Positions 52,010 to 62,091 of a stretch of 64,000 nt of DNA are shown here, one piece after another. Below the pieces are notes generated by a model, which saw only the letters and a list, made by a program, of their open reading frames with translations, had not been told where the DNA came from and did no database searches. The translations under genes and the position numbers were made by a program. The stretch comes from Bacteroidaceae bacterium (lineage in GTDB: Bacteria > Bacteroidota > Bacteroidia > Bacteroidales > Bacteroidaceae). The first letter of the stretch is position 1; every line of letters begins with the position of its first letter. The DNA is taken from NCBI GenBank assembly GCA_017936265.1, contig JAGBFX010000011.1, forward strand, positions 1 through 64,000. The letters are read 5' to 3'.

Positions 52010-53341
52010 ATGGAGAAGAGAATCATCATATTGGGAGGCGGCGAGAGCGGATGCGGAGCTGCAATATTAGCCGACAAGCTCGGGTTCGACGTCTTTGTAT
52101 CGGACTTCGGAAGCATTGCCGACAAATACAAGGATATGCTTGACAAGCACAATATCCCTTGGGAAGAGAAGCAGCACACCGAGGAGCTCATTCTCAATGC
52201 TCAGGAGGTCATCAAGAGTCCGGGTATTCCGAATGAGGCACCGATAGTGGTAAAGGTTAGAGAAGCCGGAATTCCCATAATTTCGGAAATAGAGTTCGCA
52301 GGACGCTACACAAGAGCCAAGATGGTATGTATTACCGGCAGTAACGGCAAGACTACAACCACATCGCTCATATACCACATTTTCCGCGAGGCAGGACTGA
52401 ATGTGGGACTTGCGGGAAATATCGGGCAGAGCCTTGCCCTTCAAGTGGCCGAAGGAGACAAGGACTATTATATCGTTGAGCTAAGCAGTTTCCAGCTCGA
52501 CAACATGTACGAGTTCCGCGCGAACGTGGCAGTACTCATGAACATCACACCCGACCATCTTGACCGTTACGGCTACGAGATGCAGAACTATATCGATGCG
52601 AAGTTCCGCATATTGCAGAACCAGCAGCCCGATGATGCATTCGTGTACTGGAACGATGACCCGATAATAAAGAGCGAGTTACCGAAGTACAAGCATGGAA
52701 AGCTCTATCCGTTCGCCGAGGAGAAGCGCGAAGGGGCCGCAGCATACACACAAGAGGAGACCCTTGTATTCACCGAGCCTGTTCCGTTCAACATGGAGCT
52801 TGAAGAATTGTCGCTGACAGGCAAGCACAACCTCTACAACTCGATGGCGGCAGGAATATCGGCCAATGTGGCAGGTATACGCAAGGAGACCATCCGCGAG
52901 GCACTCAGCTCATTCACAGGAGTAGAGCACAGGCTTGAGAAAGTAGCCAAGGTCAATGGTGTCGAATACATAAACGACTCCAAGGCAACCAACGTGAACA
53001 GCTGCTGGTATGCACTGCAGAGCATGAAAGGCAAGACAGTCCTTATCCTTGGCGGAAAAGATAAAGGGAACGACTACAGCGAGATTGCCGACCTTGTAAA
53101 AGAAAAGTGCAGCGCACTGATATTCCTTGGAGCCGACAACAGCAAACTGAAGGAGTTCTTCGGTGGTTTCGGTTTGCCGATATTTGATACACACTCAATG
53201 CAGGAGTGCGTAGAGGTAGCCTACAGGACCGCAAAAAGTGGTGAGACAGTACTTCTGAGCCCATGCTGTGCAAGTTTCGACCTCTTCAAGAGCTATGAGG
53301 AACGAGGCAGAATCTTCAAGGAGTGTGTATGTAAGCTTTAA
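52010..53341 (+). CDS. murD: UDP-MurNAc-L-Ala:D-Glu ligase MurD
   Basis: This encodes 443 residues. It adds D-glutamate. ILGGGESGCGAAILA (Rossmann start), KSPGIP, ITGSNGKTTTTSLIYH (ATP loop), VELSSFQLDNM, NITPDHLDRYG, GVEHRLEKVAKVNGVEYIND, and NDSKATN are family motifs. The gene begins at the base after the mraY stop. Confidence 0.96.
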   Translation: MEKRIIILGGGESGCGAAILADKLGFDVFVSDFGSIADKYKDMLDKHNIPWEEKQHTEELILNAQEVIKSPGIPNEAPIVVKVREAGIPIISEIEFAGRYTRAKMVCITGSNGKTTTTSLIYHIFREAGLNVGLAGNIGQSLALQVAEGDKDYYIVELSSFQLDNMYEFRANVAVLMNITPDHLDRYGYEMQNYIDAKFRILQNQQPDDAFVYWNDDPIIKSELPKYKHGKLYPFAEEKREGAAAYTQEETLVFTEPVPFNMELEELSLTGKHNLYNSMAAGISANVAGIRKETIREALSSFTGVEHRLEKVAKVNGVEYINDSKATNVNSCWYALQSMKGKTVLILGGKDKGNDYSEIADLVKEKCSALIFLGADNSKLKEFFGGFGLPIFDTHSMQECVEVAYRTAKSGETVLLSPCCASFDLFKSYEERGRIFKECVCKL

Positions 53342-53427
53342 ACGGCACAGGAATCCGACAGAACTTATCCATATCGAGTGATAAAAAACAGGAACAAGAA
53401 ACATCTATAAGATAAAGACAACTATAA

Positions 53428-54642
53428 ATGGGAGGCGACAAACTTAAAAGGATTCTATTCAAGGGAGACAAGATTATCTGGGCTGTCTTCTTCATAATCT
53501 GCGCGATATCATGGGTGGAGGTATTCAGTGCGACCAGCCGCCAGATAAGCGAGACGGAGAACTATTGGCTCCCGATAATCAAGCATACAGCATTCCTCAT
53601 AGGAGGGTTATGCGTGATATTCATCATGCAGAACTTCGAGACCAAGCATATCAAGAAAATGTCCACTTTCTTCTATTGGCTTGGTGTCATAGGCCTGATA
53701 TGGGCGCAGTTTGACCCCAATTCACGAATAAACGGCAGTGCCCGTTGGATTAACGTATTCGGACTGTTTACCGTGCAGCCGATGGAGTTTGCCAAGATTG
53801 GACTGGTCATGATGACCGCAAAGATAATGTCGGAGCACCAGAACGAATCGGGCACCGAGAGCACAGCGCTGAAAGAGATACTCAAATACAGCATACTGCC
53901 GATACTTATCATCTTGAAGGAGAACCTATCGACAGCGGCATTGCTGCTCCTAGCACTCTATATGATGATGTACATAGGCAAATGTCCCGCCAAGCAGCTC
54001 CTGTCAATAGCGGGCATAGGCATCTGTGTGGGAGCTATCGGTATAACGGCGATTCTTCTCACACCCGACAGCGTCGCTTCAAAGGAGGGAGGGTTCGGCA
54101 GCAAGGTGGTAACATGGAAGCACCGTCTGGAGGCCATCGGAGACAACCAGCAGATAGACCCCGACAACTTCAAGATTGATGACGACCAGAGAGCGCATGC
54201 AAACATGGCTATTGCCTCGAGCCACATTTTCGGATGCGGCCCCGGCAATTCGGTGCAGCGCGACAATATACCACACTCATACTCCGACTTCATATATGCC
54301 ATAATAATAGAGGAGCTGGGACTGGTCGGAGGCGTAGTGGTACTGCTCCTCTACCTGACATTTCTCTACCGGAGCGGCAAGATTGCCAACCGCAGCGAGG
54401 ATGCTTTCTCGGCATATCTGGCAATGGGTATAGGAATAATCATAACCCTGCAGGCCTTGCTGCACATGTATATCTCGGTGGGAGACTTCGTGACAGGACA
54501 GCCACTGCCGCTCATGAGTCAGGGAGGTACATCGGTAGTAATAAACTGCATATATATAGGAATGCTGCTCTCCATCAGCCGACATACGCACAAGAGTGAA
54601 CCTGAGGCCGTAGCGGAGAACGCAACGAGTGACAACCAATAA
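53428..54642 (+). CDS. ftsW: Lipid II glycosyltransferase FtsW
   Basis: This encodes 404 residues with ten or so helices. SEDS features: WINVFGLFTVQPMEFAKIGL, GCGPGNSVQRDNIPHSYSDFIYAII followed by EELGL (SEDS signature), and MSQGGTSVVINCIYIGMLLSI. It polymerises septal glycan with FtsI. An 86-nt gap separates it from murD, the largest in the cluster; no promoter stands out in it. Confidence 0.94.
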   Translation: MGGDKLKRILFKGDKIIWAVFFIICAISWVEVFSATSRQISETENYWLPIIKHTAFLIGGLCVIFIMQNFETKHIKKMSTFFYWLGVIGLIWAQFDPNSRINGSARWINVFGLFTVQPMEFAKIGLVMMTAKIMSEHQNESGTESTALKEILKYSILPILIILKENLSTAALLLLALYMMMYIGKCPAKQLLSIAGIGICVGAIGITAILLTPDSVASKEGGFGSKVVTWKHRLEAIGDNQQIDPDNFKIDDDQRAHANMAIASSHIFGCGPGNSVQRDNIPHSYSDFIYAIIIEELGLVGGVVVLLLYLTFLYRSGKIANRSEDAFSAYLAMGIGIIITLQALLHMYISVGDFVTGQPLPLMSQGGTSVVINCIYIGMLLSISRHTHKSEPEAVAENATSDNQ

Positions 54643-54654
54643 AACAGAGGCGCC

Positions 54655-55809
54655 ATGAAAAAGGAGTACAGAATAATCATCAGTGGAGGTGGTACAGGCG
54701 GACACATATTCCCTGCTCTATCCATAGCAGATGCCATAAAGGCGAAACATCCCGAGGCAAAGATACTGTTTGTGGGAGCTAATAACAGGATGGAAATGCA
54801 GAGAGTGCCCGACGCGGGTTATGAGATTGTGGGTCTTCCCATTGCCGGATTCGACCGCAAGAACCTGCTGAAGAACATCAGGGTGCTATGGCTCATACTC
54901 AAGAGCCAGCGCATGGCAAAGAAAATCATAAAAGATTTCGCACCTCAGGCTGCGGTCGGAGTGGGCGGATATGCCAGCGGTCCCACGTTGAAGATGGCTG
55001 CAAGCATGAACATACCTACACTTATACAGGAGCAGAACTCATATGCAGGTGTAACGAACAAGATTCTTGCAAAGAAAGCCAAGATGATTTGCGTGGCATA
55101 TGAGGGAATGGAACGTTTCTTCCCGCATGAGAAAATCAAGCTCACAGGCAACCCTGTACGCAAGAGCCTTATCGAGATGCGCTCGAACCGCTGCGAGGCA
55201 ATGGACAGGATGGGGCTCGATGCCGGGAAGAAGTGTGTACTCATTGTCGGCGGCAGCCTGGGCGCACGCAGCATAAACGAAAGCATTATGGCTCAGATTG
55301 AGCTTATAAGGAAAAACAGCGACATACAGTTTGTATGGCAGACAGGCAAGCTCTATTTCGAGGAGATGAAGAAGAGGGTCACCGAAGCCGGTGCGCCCGG
55401 GAACCTCATCGTTACGGACTTTGTTACCAACATGGCCGATGCCCTCAGCGCGGCCAACCTTGTGGTGTCGCGTGCCGGAGCAGGCTCAATATCGGAGTTC
55501 GCACTGATTGGAAAGGCAGTAATACTCGTTCCCTCGCCTAACGTGTCGGAAGACCACCAGACAAAGAATGCCATGGCACTTGTCGACAAGAACGCGGCAA
55601 TATATGTCGCCGACAGCAAGGCCAAGGATGAACTTGTTGCAAAGGCTATCGAGACAGTCAATGATGACGCACTGCTCAGAAGCCTCGAGGAGAACATCGA
55701 GAAGATGGGCAGACCCAACGCAGCCGAAGAGATTGCCAATGAGGTCATGATGCTCGCCGACGCATACATTGAAAAAGAGACACGACGCAAGAAAGAAAAT
55801 CTGAAATAA
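54655..55809 (+). CDS. murG: Lipid II synthase MurG
   Basis: This encodes 384 residues, GT-B fold. It adds GlcNAc to lipid I. SGGGTGGHIFPALSIADAIK, GVGGYASGPTLKMA, IQEQNSYAGVTNKILAKKAK, GNPVRKSL, VGGSLGARSINES and SRAGAGSISEFALIGKAVIL are typical. It starts 12 nt after ftsW. Confidence 0.96.
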   Translation: MKKEYRIIISGGGTGGHIFPALSIADAIKAKHPEAKILFVGANNRMEMQRVPDAGYEIVGLPIAGFDRKNLLKNIRVLWLILKSQRMAKKIIKDFAPQAAVGVGGYASGPTLKMAASMNIPTLIQEQNSYAGVTNKILAKKAKMICVAYEGMERFFPHEKIKLTGNPVRKSLIEMRSNRCEAMDRMGLDAGKKCVLIVGGSLGARSINESIMAQIELIRKNSDIQFVWQTGKLYFEEMKKRVTEAGAPGNLIVTDFVTNMADALSAANLVVSRAGAGSISEFALIGKAVILVPSPNVSEDHQTKNAMALVDKNAAIYVADSKAKDELVAKAIETVNDDALLRSLEENIEKMGRPNAAEEIANEVMMLADAYIEKETRRKKENLK

Positions 55810-55819
55810 GAGGATTATA

Positions 55820-57202
55820 ATGGAACTAAAGGATATAAAATCGGTCTATTTCCTCGGTGCCGGAGGAATCGGCATGAGTGCTCTTGTCAGGTACTTCCTG
55901 CACGAGGGGAAGTTCGTTGCCGGATACGACCGTACACCATCACCGCTCACAGACAAGCTCATTGAGGAGGGAGCGGTACTGCATTTCGAGGAGAACGTGG
56001 AGCTTATACCCGCCGAATGCAAGTGCCCCGAATCGACACTTGTGATATACACCCCTGCAATACCTGCCGACCACAAGGAATGGCCACTGTTCAGGAACGG
56101 CGGGTTCACAATAATGAAGAGAGCAGAGGTGCTTGGAATAATTACAAAGGGCAAGAGAGGTGTATGCGCAGCCGGTACACATGGCAAGACAACTACCTCT
56201 ACCATGACAGCACATCTGCTGCACCAGTCCGAGATAGACTGCGCAGCATTCCTTGGTGGTATATCAAAGAACTACAAGAGCAATCTCGTACTCAGCGAGA
56301 AGAGCGACCTCGTAGTCATTGAGGCCGATGAGTATGACCGCTCATTCCTGCATCTTGAGCCATATATAGCCGCGATAACATCGGCCGACCCCGACCACCT
56401 TGACATATACGGCAACAAGGAGAACTACCTTGAGGCATTCGCACAGTTTACCGAGAAGATTCGCCCTGGAGGATATCTTATAATACATGAAGGGCTTGAG
56501 GTCGTACCGCGCACACAGGAGGACGTCACTACCTACATATACGGCCGAGAGAGCGGTGATTTCCACGCCGAGAACATACGCATCGGAGGCGGAACAATAA
56601 TATTCGACTATGTATCGCCCTGGCAGAGGGTTGAGGATGTAGAGCTTGGCGTTCCTGTGAGCATAAACATAGAGAACGGAGTCGTCTCAATGGCTATGGC
56701 AGAGATCTGCGGAGCCACTGCCGATGAGCTCAGACGCGGCATGAAGAGCTTTGCCGGCGCCGACAGACGTTTCGACTTCCACATCAAGAAGGATAACCTC
56801 GTACTGCTGAGCGACTATGCACACCACCCCGATGAGGTTAGGGCATGCGCAAAATCGATAAAGGAGCTATACAGCGACAAGAGGGTAACAGTACTTTTCC
56901 AGCCCCATCTGTTCAGCCGTACAGCCGATTTCTACAGGGAGTTCGCGCAGAGCCTGTCACTGTTCGACAAGGTCATACTTGTCGACATATACCCCGCACG
57001 CGAGAAGCCGATGCCGGGCGTGACAAGCAAACTCATCTTCGACTGCCTTGATGAGGGTGTCGAGAAGATGATGTGCAGCCGCGCTGATGTGCTCAAGGTA
57101 ATAGAAGAAGAGAAGAACAATATCGAGGTGCTCGTGTCACTCGGTGCAGGAGACATCGAGAACGATGTTCCCGAAATGAAGAAGATACTCAATAACAGAT
57201 AA
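55820..57202 (+). CDS. murC: UDP-MurNAc:L-Ala ligase MurC
   Basis: This encodes 460 residues. It adds the first stem residue. FLGAGGIGMSALVRYFL, AGTHGKTTTSTMTAHLL (ATP loop), VIEADEYDRSFLHLEP, SADPDHLDIYG, DYAHHPDEVRA and FQPHLFSRTADF are diagnostic. The TAA shares one base with the ftsQ ATG. Confidence 0.96.
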   Translation: MELKDIKSVYFLGAGGIGMSALVRYFLHEGKFVAGYDRTPSPLTDKLIEEGAVLHFEENVELIPAECKCPESTLVIYTPAIPADHKEWPLFRNGGFTIMKRAEVLGIITKGKRGVCAAGTHGKTTTSTMTAHLLHQSEIDCAAFLGGISKNYKSNLVLSEKSDLVVIEADEYDRSFLHLEPYIAAITSADPDHLDIYGNKENYLEAFAQFTEKIRPGGYLIIHEGLEVVPRTQEDVTTYIYGRESGDFHAENIRIGGGTIIFDYVSPWQRVEDVELGVPVSINIENGVVSMAMAEICGATADELRRGMKSFAGADRRFDFHIKKDNLVLLSDYAHHPDEVRACAKSIKELYSDKRVTVLFQPHLFSRTADFYREFAQSLSLFDKVILVDIYPAREKPMPGVTSKLIFDCLDEGVEKMMCSRADVLKVIEEEKNNIEVLVSLGAGDIENDVPEMKKILNNR

Positions 57203-57936
57203 TGCTAAAGAAGATTTTCATATACCTGTTGTGGGGAGCAGTTGCATGCTATCTGGTGTTTGCATTCATAATTGTCCCCAACATTCCCGACAATGGACAA
57301 TGCAAGGGAGTGCTCATTACCGTTGCCAACGATGACAACGGCAACCTTACCGATGAGAATATCATGGAGTTGCTCGGGAACGAGGGTCTTGACCCGCAAA
57401 AGAGGAAACTTGAGGATATCGACTGTCACAAGATTGAGACATTTCTTGACGGCATAACCCTTGTAAAGGAGTGTCAGGTATACAAGAGCACCACAGGACG
57501 TGTCAATATCGACATCGAATGCCGCATCCCGATAATGAAAGTGCACGAGGAGGGAGGAAACAGCTACTACATTGACTCGGAAGGCGACACTATCGTCGAC
57601 ATACATAAGGCGCTCCACCTCCCGATAGCCAGCGGGTACATCACAAAGGAGATGAGAAAGAACGAGCTGAAAGAGATTGCCTGCGCGATATACAACAATG
57701 AATTCTGGCGCGCACAGATAGAGCAGGTATACTTCAACAACTCAAGAGAGATTGTGTTGGTTCCCCGCGTAGGCAGTCACGTCATCGAGTTCGGCACTGT
57801 TGAGAATGCGGCAGAAAAATTCGACAAACTCTACACATTCTATTCAAAGGGACTCAGCAGCATGGGTTGGGAGAAGTATGAGAAACTGAACATTGAGTTC
57901 AACGACAAAGTGATAGGCACAAAGAAGAATAAGTAA
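57202..57936 (+). CDS. ftsQ: Cell division protein FtsQ
   Basis: This encodes 244 residues. One N-terminal helix (FIYLLWGAVACYLVFAFIIV), then a POTRA-like region (CKGVLITVANDDNGNLTDEN, with TLVKECQVYKSTTGRVNIDI as the beta-alpha-beta part) and an FtsQ/DivIB beta domain to about 235. Similarity to E. coli FtsQ is low but position, topology and length fit. It recruits FtsL/B and FtsW/I. Confidence 0.88.
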   Translation: MLKKIFIYLLWGAVACYLVFAFIIVPNIPDNGQCKGVLITVANDDNGNLTDENIMELLGNEGLDPQKRKLEDIDCHKIETFLDGITLVKECQVYKSTTGRVNIDIECRIPIMKVHEEGGNSYYIDSEGDTIVDIHKALHLPIASGYITKEMRKNELKEIACAIYNNEFWRAQIEQVYFNNSREIVLVPRVGSHVIEFGTVENAAEKFDKLYTFYSKGLSSMGWEKYEKLNIEFNDKVIGTKKNK

Positions 57937-57947
57937 GAAACAACAAT

Positions 57948-59357
57948 ATGGGACAGACCAATTACATCGTAGCAATCGAGCTGAGCTCATCGAAGGTGAC
58001 CGGCGCAGCAGGCATAGAGACGCACAACGGCATAAAGATAATAGCCACCGCGAGCACACGTGTGGACGGATTCATATCAAAAGGAATAGTGCGCAATGTC
58101 GACAAGACCAGTGAGGCAATCACAAACATCATAAACAGCCTCGAGTCGAATATCAGCGAGGATGCCGGCGGCAAGGATATCATGATAAAGAAGGCTTATG
58201 TATCCCTATCAGGCCTCACGCTCCGCAGCATCAAGTCCAAAGTAACAAAGAACTTCGACAACTATACAAAGATTACGGCCGAGGTTATCAGCGAACTTGA
58301 GGATGAGAACGACAGGCTTTTCCAGATTCCCGAAGGATACGTAAAGGTCAACGCCATAACACAGGAGTACAAGATTGACGGCAAGACCGACCGCGCCCCG
58401 ATAGGAGCCCCCGCTATGACAATAGAAGGACACTTCCTCAACATACTCATCAAGAAGCAGTATCTTGAGCAGCTCAACGAAAGTTTCGCTCTTGCGAAAG
58501 TAGAGATTGCCGACAGCTTTATCGCCGCACGCATGGATGCCGACATAATTCTCACGAAGGATGACCGTCGCAACGGATGTGCACTGGTCAACATTGGTGC
58601 AGACACGACAACGGTAACTGTCTACAACAGCGACAGTCTGCGCAAACTGGCAGTCATTCCCTTCGGAAGCAGCAACATAACACATGACCTGTGTGCTGAA
58701 CAGATATCATACGACCAGGCCGAAGCGATAAAGATAAGCCGCGGATACCGTTCGGCGACAGATGAGAAAGAACCTATCGACAACGACACCGTAAACGACA
58801 TCATCAGCGGCCGCATGTGCGAGATACTGCAGAACGTGAAATACCAGATTGAAGAATCGGGCGAACTGATAAACAGGATTGTTTTTACCGGCGGAGGCTC
58901 GAAGCTCAAGAATTTCGCGCTGTTGCTTGAGGAGTACTTACCCGACTTCAAGACATCGGTTGCCGCAGAGCCCCAACTCGCATTCGAGTGCCGCCCGGGA
59001 GTAAACACGATAGGTGTCTTTACCACAGCGTTGTACGGGTTGCTCAACCATGGCAAGGATGACTGCTGCGAAGAGATGACACAGGAGCCCCCCTCAAATG
59101 GCGGCACTCTGTTCACTGACGACGCGATGAGCGGCAGAGAGGAAGAGAAAGAGGAGATAACTGAGACCCAGAAAGAGAAACCACAAGAGGAAAAGAAAGA
59201 GGAGAAAAGCAGTGGCAAGAAGAGCGGTACCAAGAAAGGCGGCAAGAAGGATGACAAGTCAGGATGGTTCGGCGGTCTCTTCGGAGCAGTAGGAGATATA
59301 ATAAAGAATGCCACACGCGAGGACCCCGAACAAGAGAGAGAAAACGAAGATGAATAA
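57948..59357 (+). CDS. ftsA: Cell division actin homologue FtsA
   Basis: This encodes 469 residues, about 50 longer than E. coli FtsA. NYIVAIELSSSKVTGAAG (phosphate 1), the SHS2/1C part with LTLRSIKSKV and VKVNAITQEYKIDG, LVNIGADTTTVTVY (phosphate 2), ITHDLCAEQISYDQAEAIKI and VFTGGGSKLKNF (adenosine) are visible. After residue 375 comes a Lys/Glu-rich linker, then SGWFGGLFGAVGDIIKNATR, an amphipathic helix that should bind the membrane. It tethers FtsZ to the inner membrane. Confidence 0.95.
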   Translation: MGQTNYIVAIELSSSKVTGAAGIETHNGIKIIATASTRVDGFISKGIVRNVDKTSEAITNIINSLESNISEDAGGKDIMIKKAYVSLSGLTLRSIKSKVTKNFDNYTKITAEVISELEDENDRLFQIPEGYVKVNAITQEYKIDGKTDRAPIGAPAMTIEGHFLNILIKKQYLEQLNESFALAKVEIADSFIAARMDADIILTKDDRRNGCALVNIGADTTTVTVYNSDSLRKLAVIPFGSSNITHDLCAEQISYDQAEAIKISRGYRSATDEKEPIDNDTVNDIISGRMCEILQNVKYQIEESGELINRIVFTGGGSKLKNFALLLEEYLPDFKTSVAAEPQLAFECRPGVNTIGVFTTALYGLLNHGKDDCCEEMTQEPPSNGGTLFTDDAMSGREEEKEEITETQKEKPQEEKKEEKSSGKKSGTKKGGKKDDKSGWFGGLFGAVGDIIKNATREDPEQERENEDE

Positions 59358-59360
59358 CAA

Positions 59361-60749
59361 ATGATACAAAACAGTACGAATATGGATGAACCGGTAAAGA
59401 AGACACTGCCATTTGCAATACCTACTGAATGCCCAAGAATAATAAAGGTCGTTGGAGTGGGCGGCGGCGGCAGCAACGCTGTACACAACATGTACCGTAA
59501 AGGTATACACAACGTATCATTTGCGGTATGTAACACCGACATGCAGGCGATGCAGAACTCGCCAATCCCGAAGAAGGTGCAGCTCGGTGTGGAGATAACC
59601 GAAGGATTGGGAGCCGGCAATGACCCCGAGGTTGCACGCAGGGCTGCCGAGGAGAGCCGCGAGGAGATTACACGTCTGTTCAACGACGGAACAAAGATGG
59701 CATTCATCACCGCCGGAATGGGTGGAGGAACAGGTACGGGAGCGGCACCTGTCGTGGCAGAGATTGCCAAGAGCCTTGGCATCCTCACAGTAGGCATCGT
59801 GACTATCCCGTTCAAATTCGAGATGACAGGAAAGATAAAGCAGGCACTCAGAGGAGTCATCGAGATATCGAAGCATGTCGACGCGCTGCTGGTAATCAAT
59901 AACCAGCGTCTCATTGACATGTACCCCAAGCTCGAGGTTACCGAGGGTTTCCACCTTGTGGACAATGTGCTGACCACCGCGACAAAGAGTATTGCCGAGA
60001 TAATAACGGCACGCGGCACCATCAACCTCGACTTCCGCGACGTGAGAAAGATACTCAAGAACGGCGGAGTGGCGATAATGAGCTACGGAATAGAGAAAGG
60101 CGAAAAACGTGTGTCGCGTGCATTCCAGAGTGCCCTTCACTCACCGCTGCTCAATGACAACGACATATACAAGTCGAAGAAGATTCTCTTCAACATATAT
60201 GAAAACCCCAACACCCCTATCCGCATTGAGGAGATGGCCGAGGTAGAGGCATTCATGGCAAAGTTCCAGGAGGATGACATCGAGCTCATCTGGGGATACA
60301 GCAAAGACCACAACCTTGAGGAGGGATCGGTAAAGGTCACAGTGCTCGCAACAGGATTCGGAATGAAGGACATCCCGGGAATGGAACCAGTGATAAAGGA
60401 AGAGGAGAAGGCCAACGAAGCCATCACACATGCCGAACAGATGCAGAGAGAAAAGGAGAACAGAGAGCTCGAGAAGATGGTAGGAGTCTTCTACAAGTCG
60501 GAGTACAAGACCTATATATTCAAAGGCGATGAGATGTACAACGAAGAGTTCATCGAAGCGCTTGACAACTCCCCGACATACAAGCGCAGCACCATGGAAC
60601 TTGAGAAGATTACAGACAGCATGGTAATGCAGGCTTCCGATTCGGCCGTTACTGAACAAGTGACAGCCGGGAGCGTTGTAGAGGGTGAAGCAGGTGAGGT
60701 TGAGCCCGCAGAAGAGAACGAGAATTATGAAACCGAAAAATTTGAATAA
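59361..60749 (+). CDS. ftsZ: Cell division tubulin homologue FtsZ
   Basis: This encodes 462 residues. GTP-binding: VVGVGGGGSNAVHNM, the tubulin signature GMGGGTGTGAAPVVAEIAKS and NDPEVARRAAEES. The T7-type segment NLDFRDVRKIL is at residues about 216-226. The C-terminal tail carries a Bacteroidetes-type conserved peptide (FIEALDNSPTYKR, about 397-409) that should bind FtsA, but the protein continues for about 50 residues of acidic, Val/Glu-rich sequence. It forms the Z ring. yqeY follows after 1 nt. Confidence 0.96.
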   Translation: MIQNSTNMDEPVKKTLPFAIPTECPRIIKVVGVGGGGSNAVHNMYRKGIHNVSFAVCNTDMQAMQNSPIPKKVQLGVEITEGLGAGNDPEVARRAAEESREEITRLFNDGTKMAFITAGMGGGTGTGAAPVVAEIAKSLGILTVGIVTIPFKFEMTGKIKQALRGVIEISKHVDALLVINNQRLIDMYPKLEVTEGFHLVDNVLTTATKSIAEIITARGTINLDFRDVRKILKNGGVAIMSYGIEKGEKRVSRAFQSALHSPLLNDNDIYKSKKILFNIYENPNTPIRIEEMAEVEAFMAKFQEDDIELIWGYSKDHNLEEGSVKVTVLATGFGMKDIPGMEPVIKEEEKANEAITHAEQMQREKENRELEKMVGVFYKSEYKTYIFKGDEMYNEEFIEALDNSPTYKRSTMELEKITDSMVMQASDSAVTEQVTAGSVVEGEAGEVEPAEENENYETEKFE

Positions 60750-60750
60750 T

Positions 60751-61203
60751 ATGGAACTATTTGACATTATCAGCAATGACATAAAGGAGGCCATGAAGGC
60801 CAAGGACAAGGTCGCCCTTGACACTCTGCGCAACATAAAGAAGGTACTGCTTGAGGCAAAGACCGCGCCTGGAGCCGGCGACACAGTGAGCGATGAGACA
60901 GCAATCAAGCTCATACAGAAGCTTGTCAAGCAGGGTAAGGAGTCGGCCGAGCTCTACAGTAGCCAGAACCGTCCTGAACTTGCAGCAGAGGAACTTGCAC
61001 AGGTTGCAGTAATGGAAAGATACCTGCCTAAGCAGATGAGCGAAGAGGAGGTTACAGCCGTGCTGAAGGAGATTATCGCACAGACCGGTGCCAAAGGGCC
61101 ACAGGAGATGGGCAAGGTCATGGGTCTTGCGACAAAGCAGCTCGCCGGAAAGGCAGAGGGCAGACTTATATCCACAATCGTGAAGCAGCTGCTCAACAGC
61201 TAA
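60751..61203 (+). CDS. GatB/YqeY domain protein
   Basis: I start at ATG 60751 (MELFDIISNDIKEAMKAKDK), the standard YqeY opening, 1 nt after the ftsZ stop. The product has 150 residues: VALDTLRNIKKVLLEAK, ETAIKLIQKLVKQGKESAELY, AVMERYLPKQMSEEEV and GPQEMGKVMGLATKQLAGKA. YqeY is related to the C-terminal domain of GatB amidotransferase and may bind tRNA; its role is unclear. The stop overlaps the recO stop on the other strand by 4 nt. Confidence 0.93.
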   Translation: MELFDIISNDIKEAMKAKDKVALDTLRNIKKVLLEAKTAPGAGDTVSDETAIKLIQKLVKQGKESAELYSSQNRPELAAEELAQVAVMERYLPKQMSEEEVTAVLKEIIAQTGAKGPQEMGKVMGLATKQLAGKAEGRLISTIVKQLLNS

Positions 61204-61925
61204 TCGAACAGTTCCCTGAGAACATCCATAGACCTGAGATGCGGAAAATCGGGGATATGCAGACGGTAATAAGTAGTGAGGATTGCGAGGTATGTGCCTC
61301 GCAATTCCCTGTTTAAGGAGAGCATATGCATTGAGTCATATCCCGTACGCAAGAGGTTCACGAACGGAACAGCTTCCGCAGGCATCAGGAAATCGGGATG
61401 CAGAGGGTGCTCATTCACTACACAGCCATGCAGCAGGTCGACGTAGCTCCGTGCGGTATATCCTTCAAGATTGGGATATATCCCGAGGTATCGCAACAGC
61501 TGAACCATGAACACCAGATGAAAATCGGCATAACCGTTCTCAAGATTGTCGAACAGCACAAGAGAGCGGTCAAGGAAGTTGAACAGAGCCTCATCACCAC
61601 CCTCTTCGCGCAATGCGAATGTAAGGAGCTCCGAAAGATAAAGGGCTATTGAGGACTTTACAACATCACTCCGTACTGTCGAATAGAGCATGTATGGCTG
61701 CACATCCGATATACGGGAGAAAGACTTTCCCTTTTTGTAGTTCGCAGTGAAAGAGAGCATTGACAGGGGCTGGAAAAGGACACGCCGCGTCCTGCCCTTC
61801 CCGCTGCTCGAGACAGGTACGAGAAAGGAGAGACGCCCATGCGAGCGAGTGTATATGTCGGCAATCATCAGACTGTCGCTATACTTCAATGTCCTTAGTA
61901 CAATACCGTCAAATTTCTCAACCAT
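61200..61925 (-). CDS. recO: DNA repair protein RecO
   Basis: This encodes 241 residues from ATG 61925 (MVEKFDGIVLRTLKYSDSLM). An N-terminal OB fold (ADIYTRSHGRLSFLVPV, LSMLSFTANYKKGKSF) precedes a helical part. RecO loads RecA with RecR on SSB-coated DNA and anneals strands. The zinc-finger Cys cluster of some family members is absent, as in Bacteroidetes forms I know. The gene is convergent with yqeY and divergent from the tRNA-Glu/rpsT promoter. Confidence 0.9.
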   Translation of the reverse strand: MVEKFDGIVLRTLKYSDSLMIADIYTRSHGRLSFLVPVSSSGKGRTRRVLFQPLSMLSFTANYKKGKSFSRISDVQPYMLYSTVRSDVVKSSIALYLSELLTFALREEGGDEALFNFLDRSLVLFDNLENGYADFHLVFMVQLLRYLGIYPNLEGYTARSYVDLLHGCVVNEHPLHPDFLMPAEAVPFVNLLRTGYDSMHMLSLNRELRGTYLAILTTYYRLHIPDFPHLRSMDVLRELFD

Positions 61926-62000
61926 CAATTAAAAAGAGACTCTTACTTATCAAGTTACAACCGTTTACGAATGCAAATTTACAAAAAAAACAGCAAATCC

Positions 62001-62031
62001 TTTGCCAATTCAAAAAAAGGTTATACCTTTG
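62001..62031 (+). promoter_or_regulatory. Promoter of tRNA-Glu and rpsT
   Basis: TTTG at 62001-62004, 19 nt, TACCTTTG at 62024-62031: a near-perfect Bacteroidetes promoter. Transcription starts about 55 nt before the tRNA. Confidence 0.85.
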
Positions 62032-62091
62032 CATTCGCTTTAGCAACTAAACACTGTTGAACCGCCCTCAAAAGGGGTTTTGACGACAGAA

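Noticed and set aside
58622..60058. 478-codon open frame opposite ftsA and ftsZ
   Set aside because: It spans two unmistakable genes; its Pro/Ser/Ile-rich translation is typical of antisense of Gly/Asp/Glu-rich codons.
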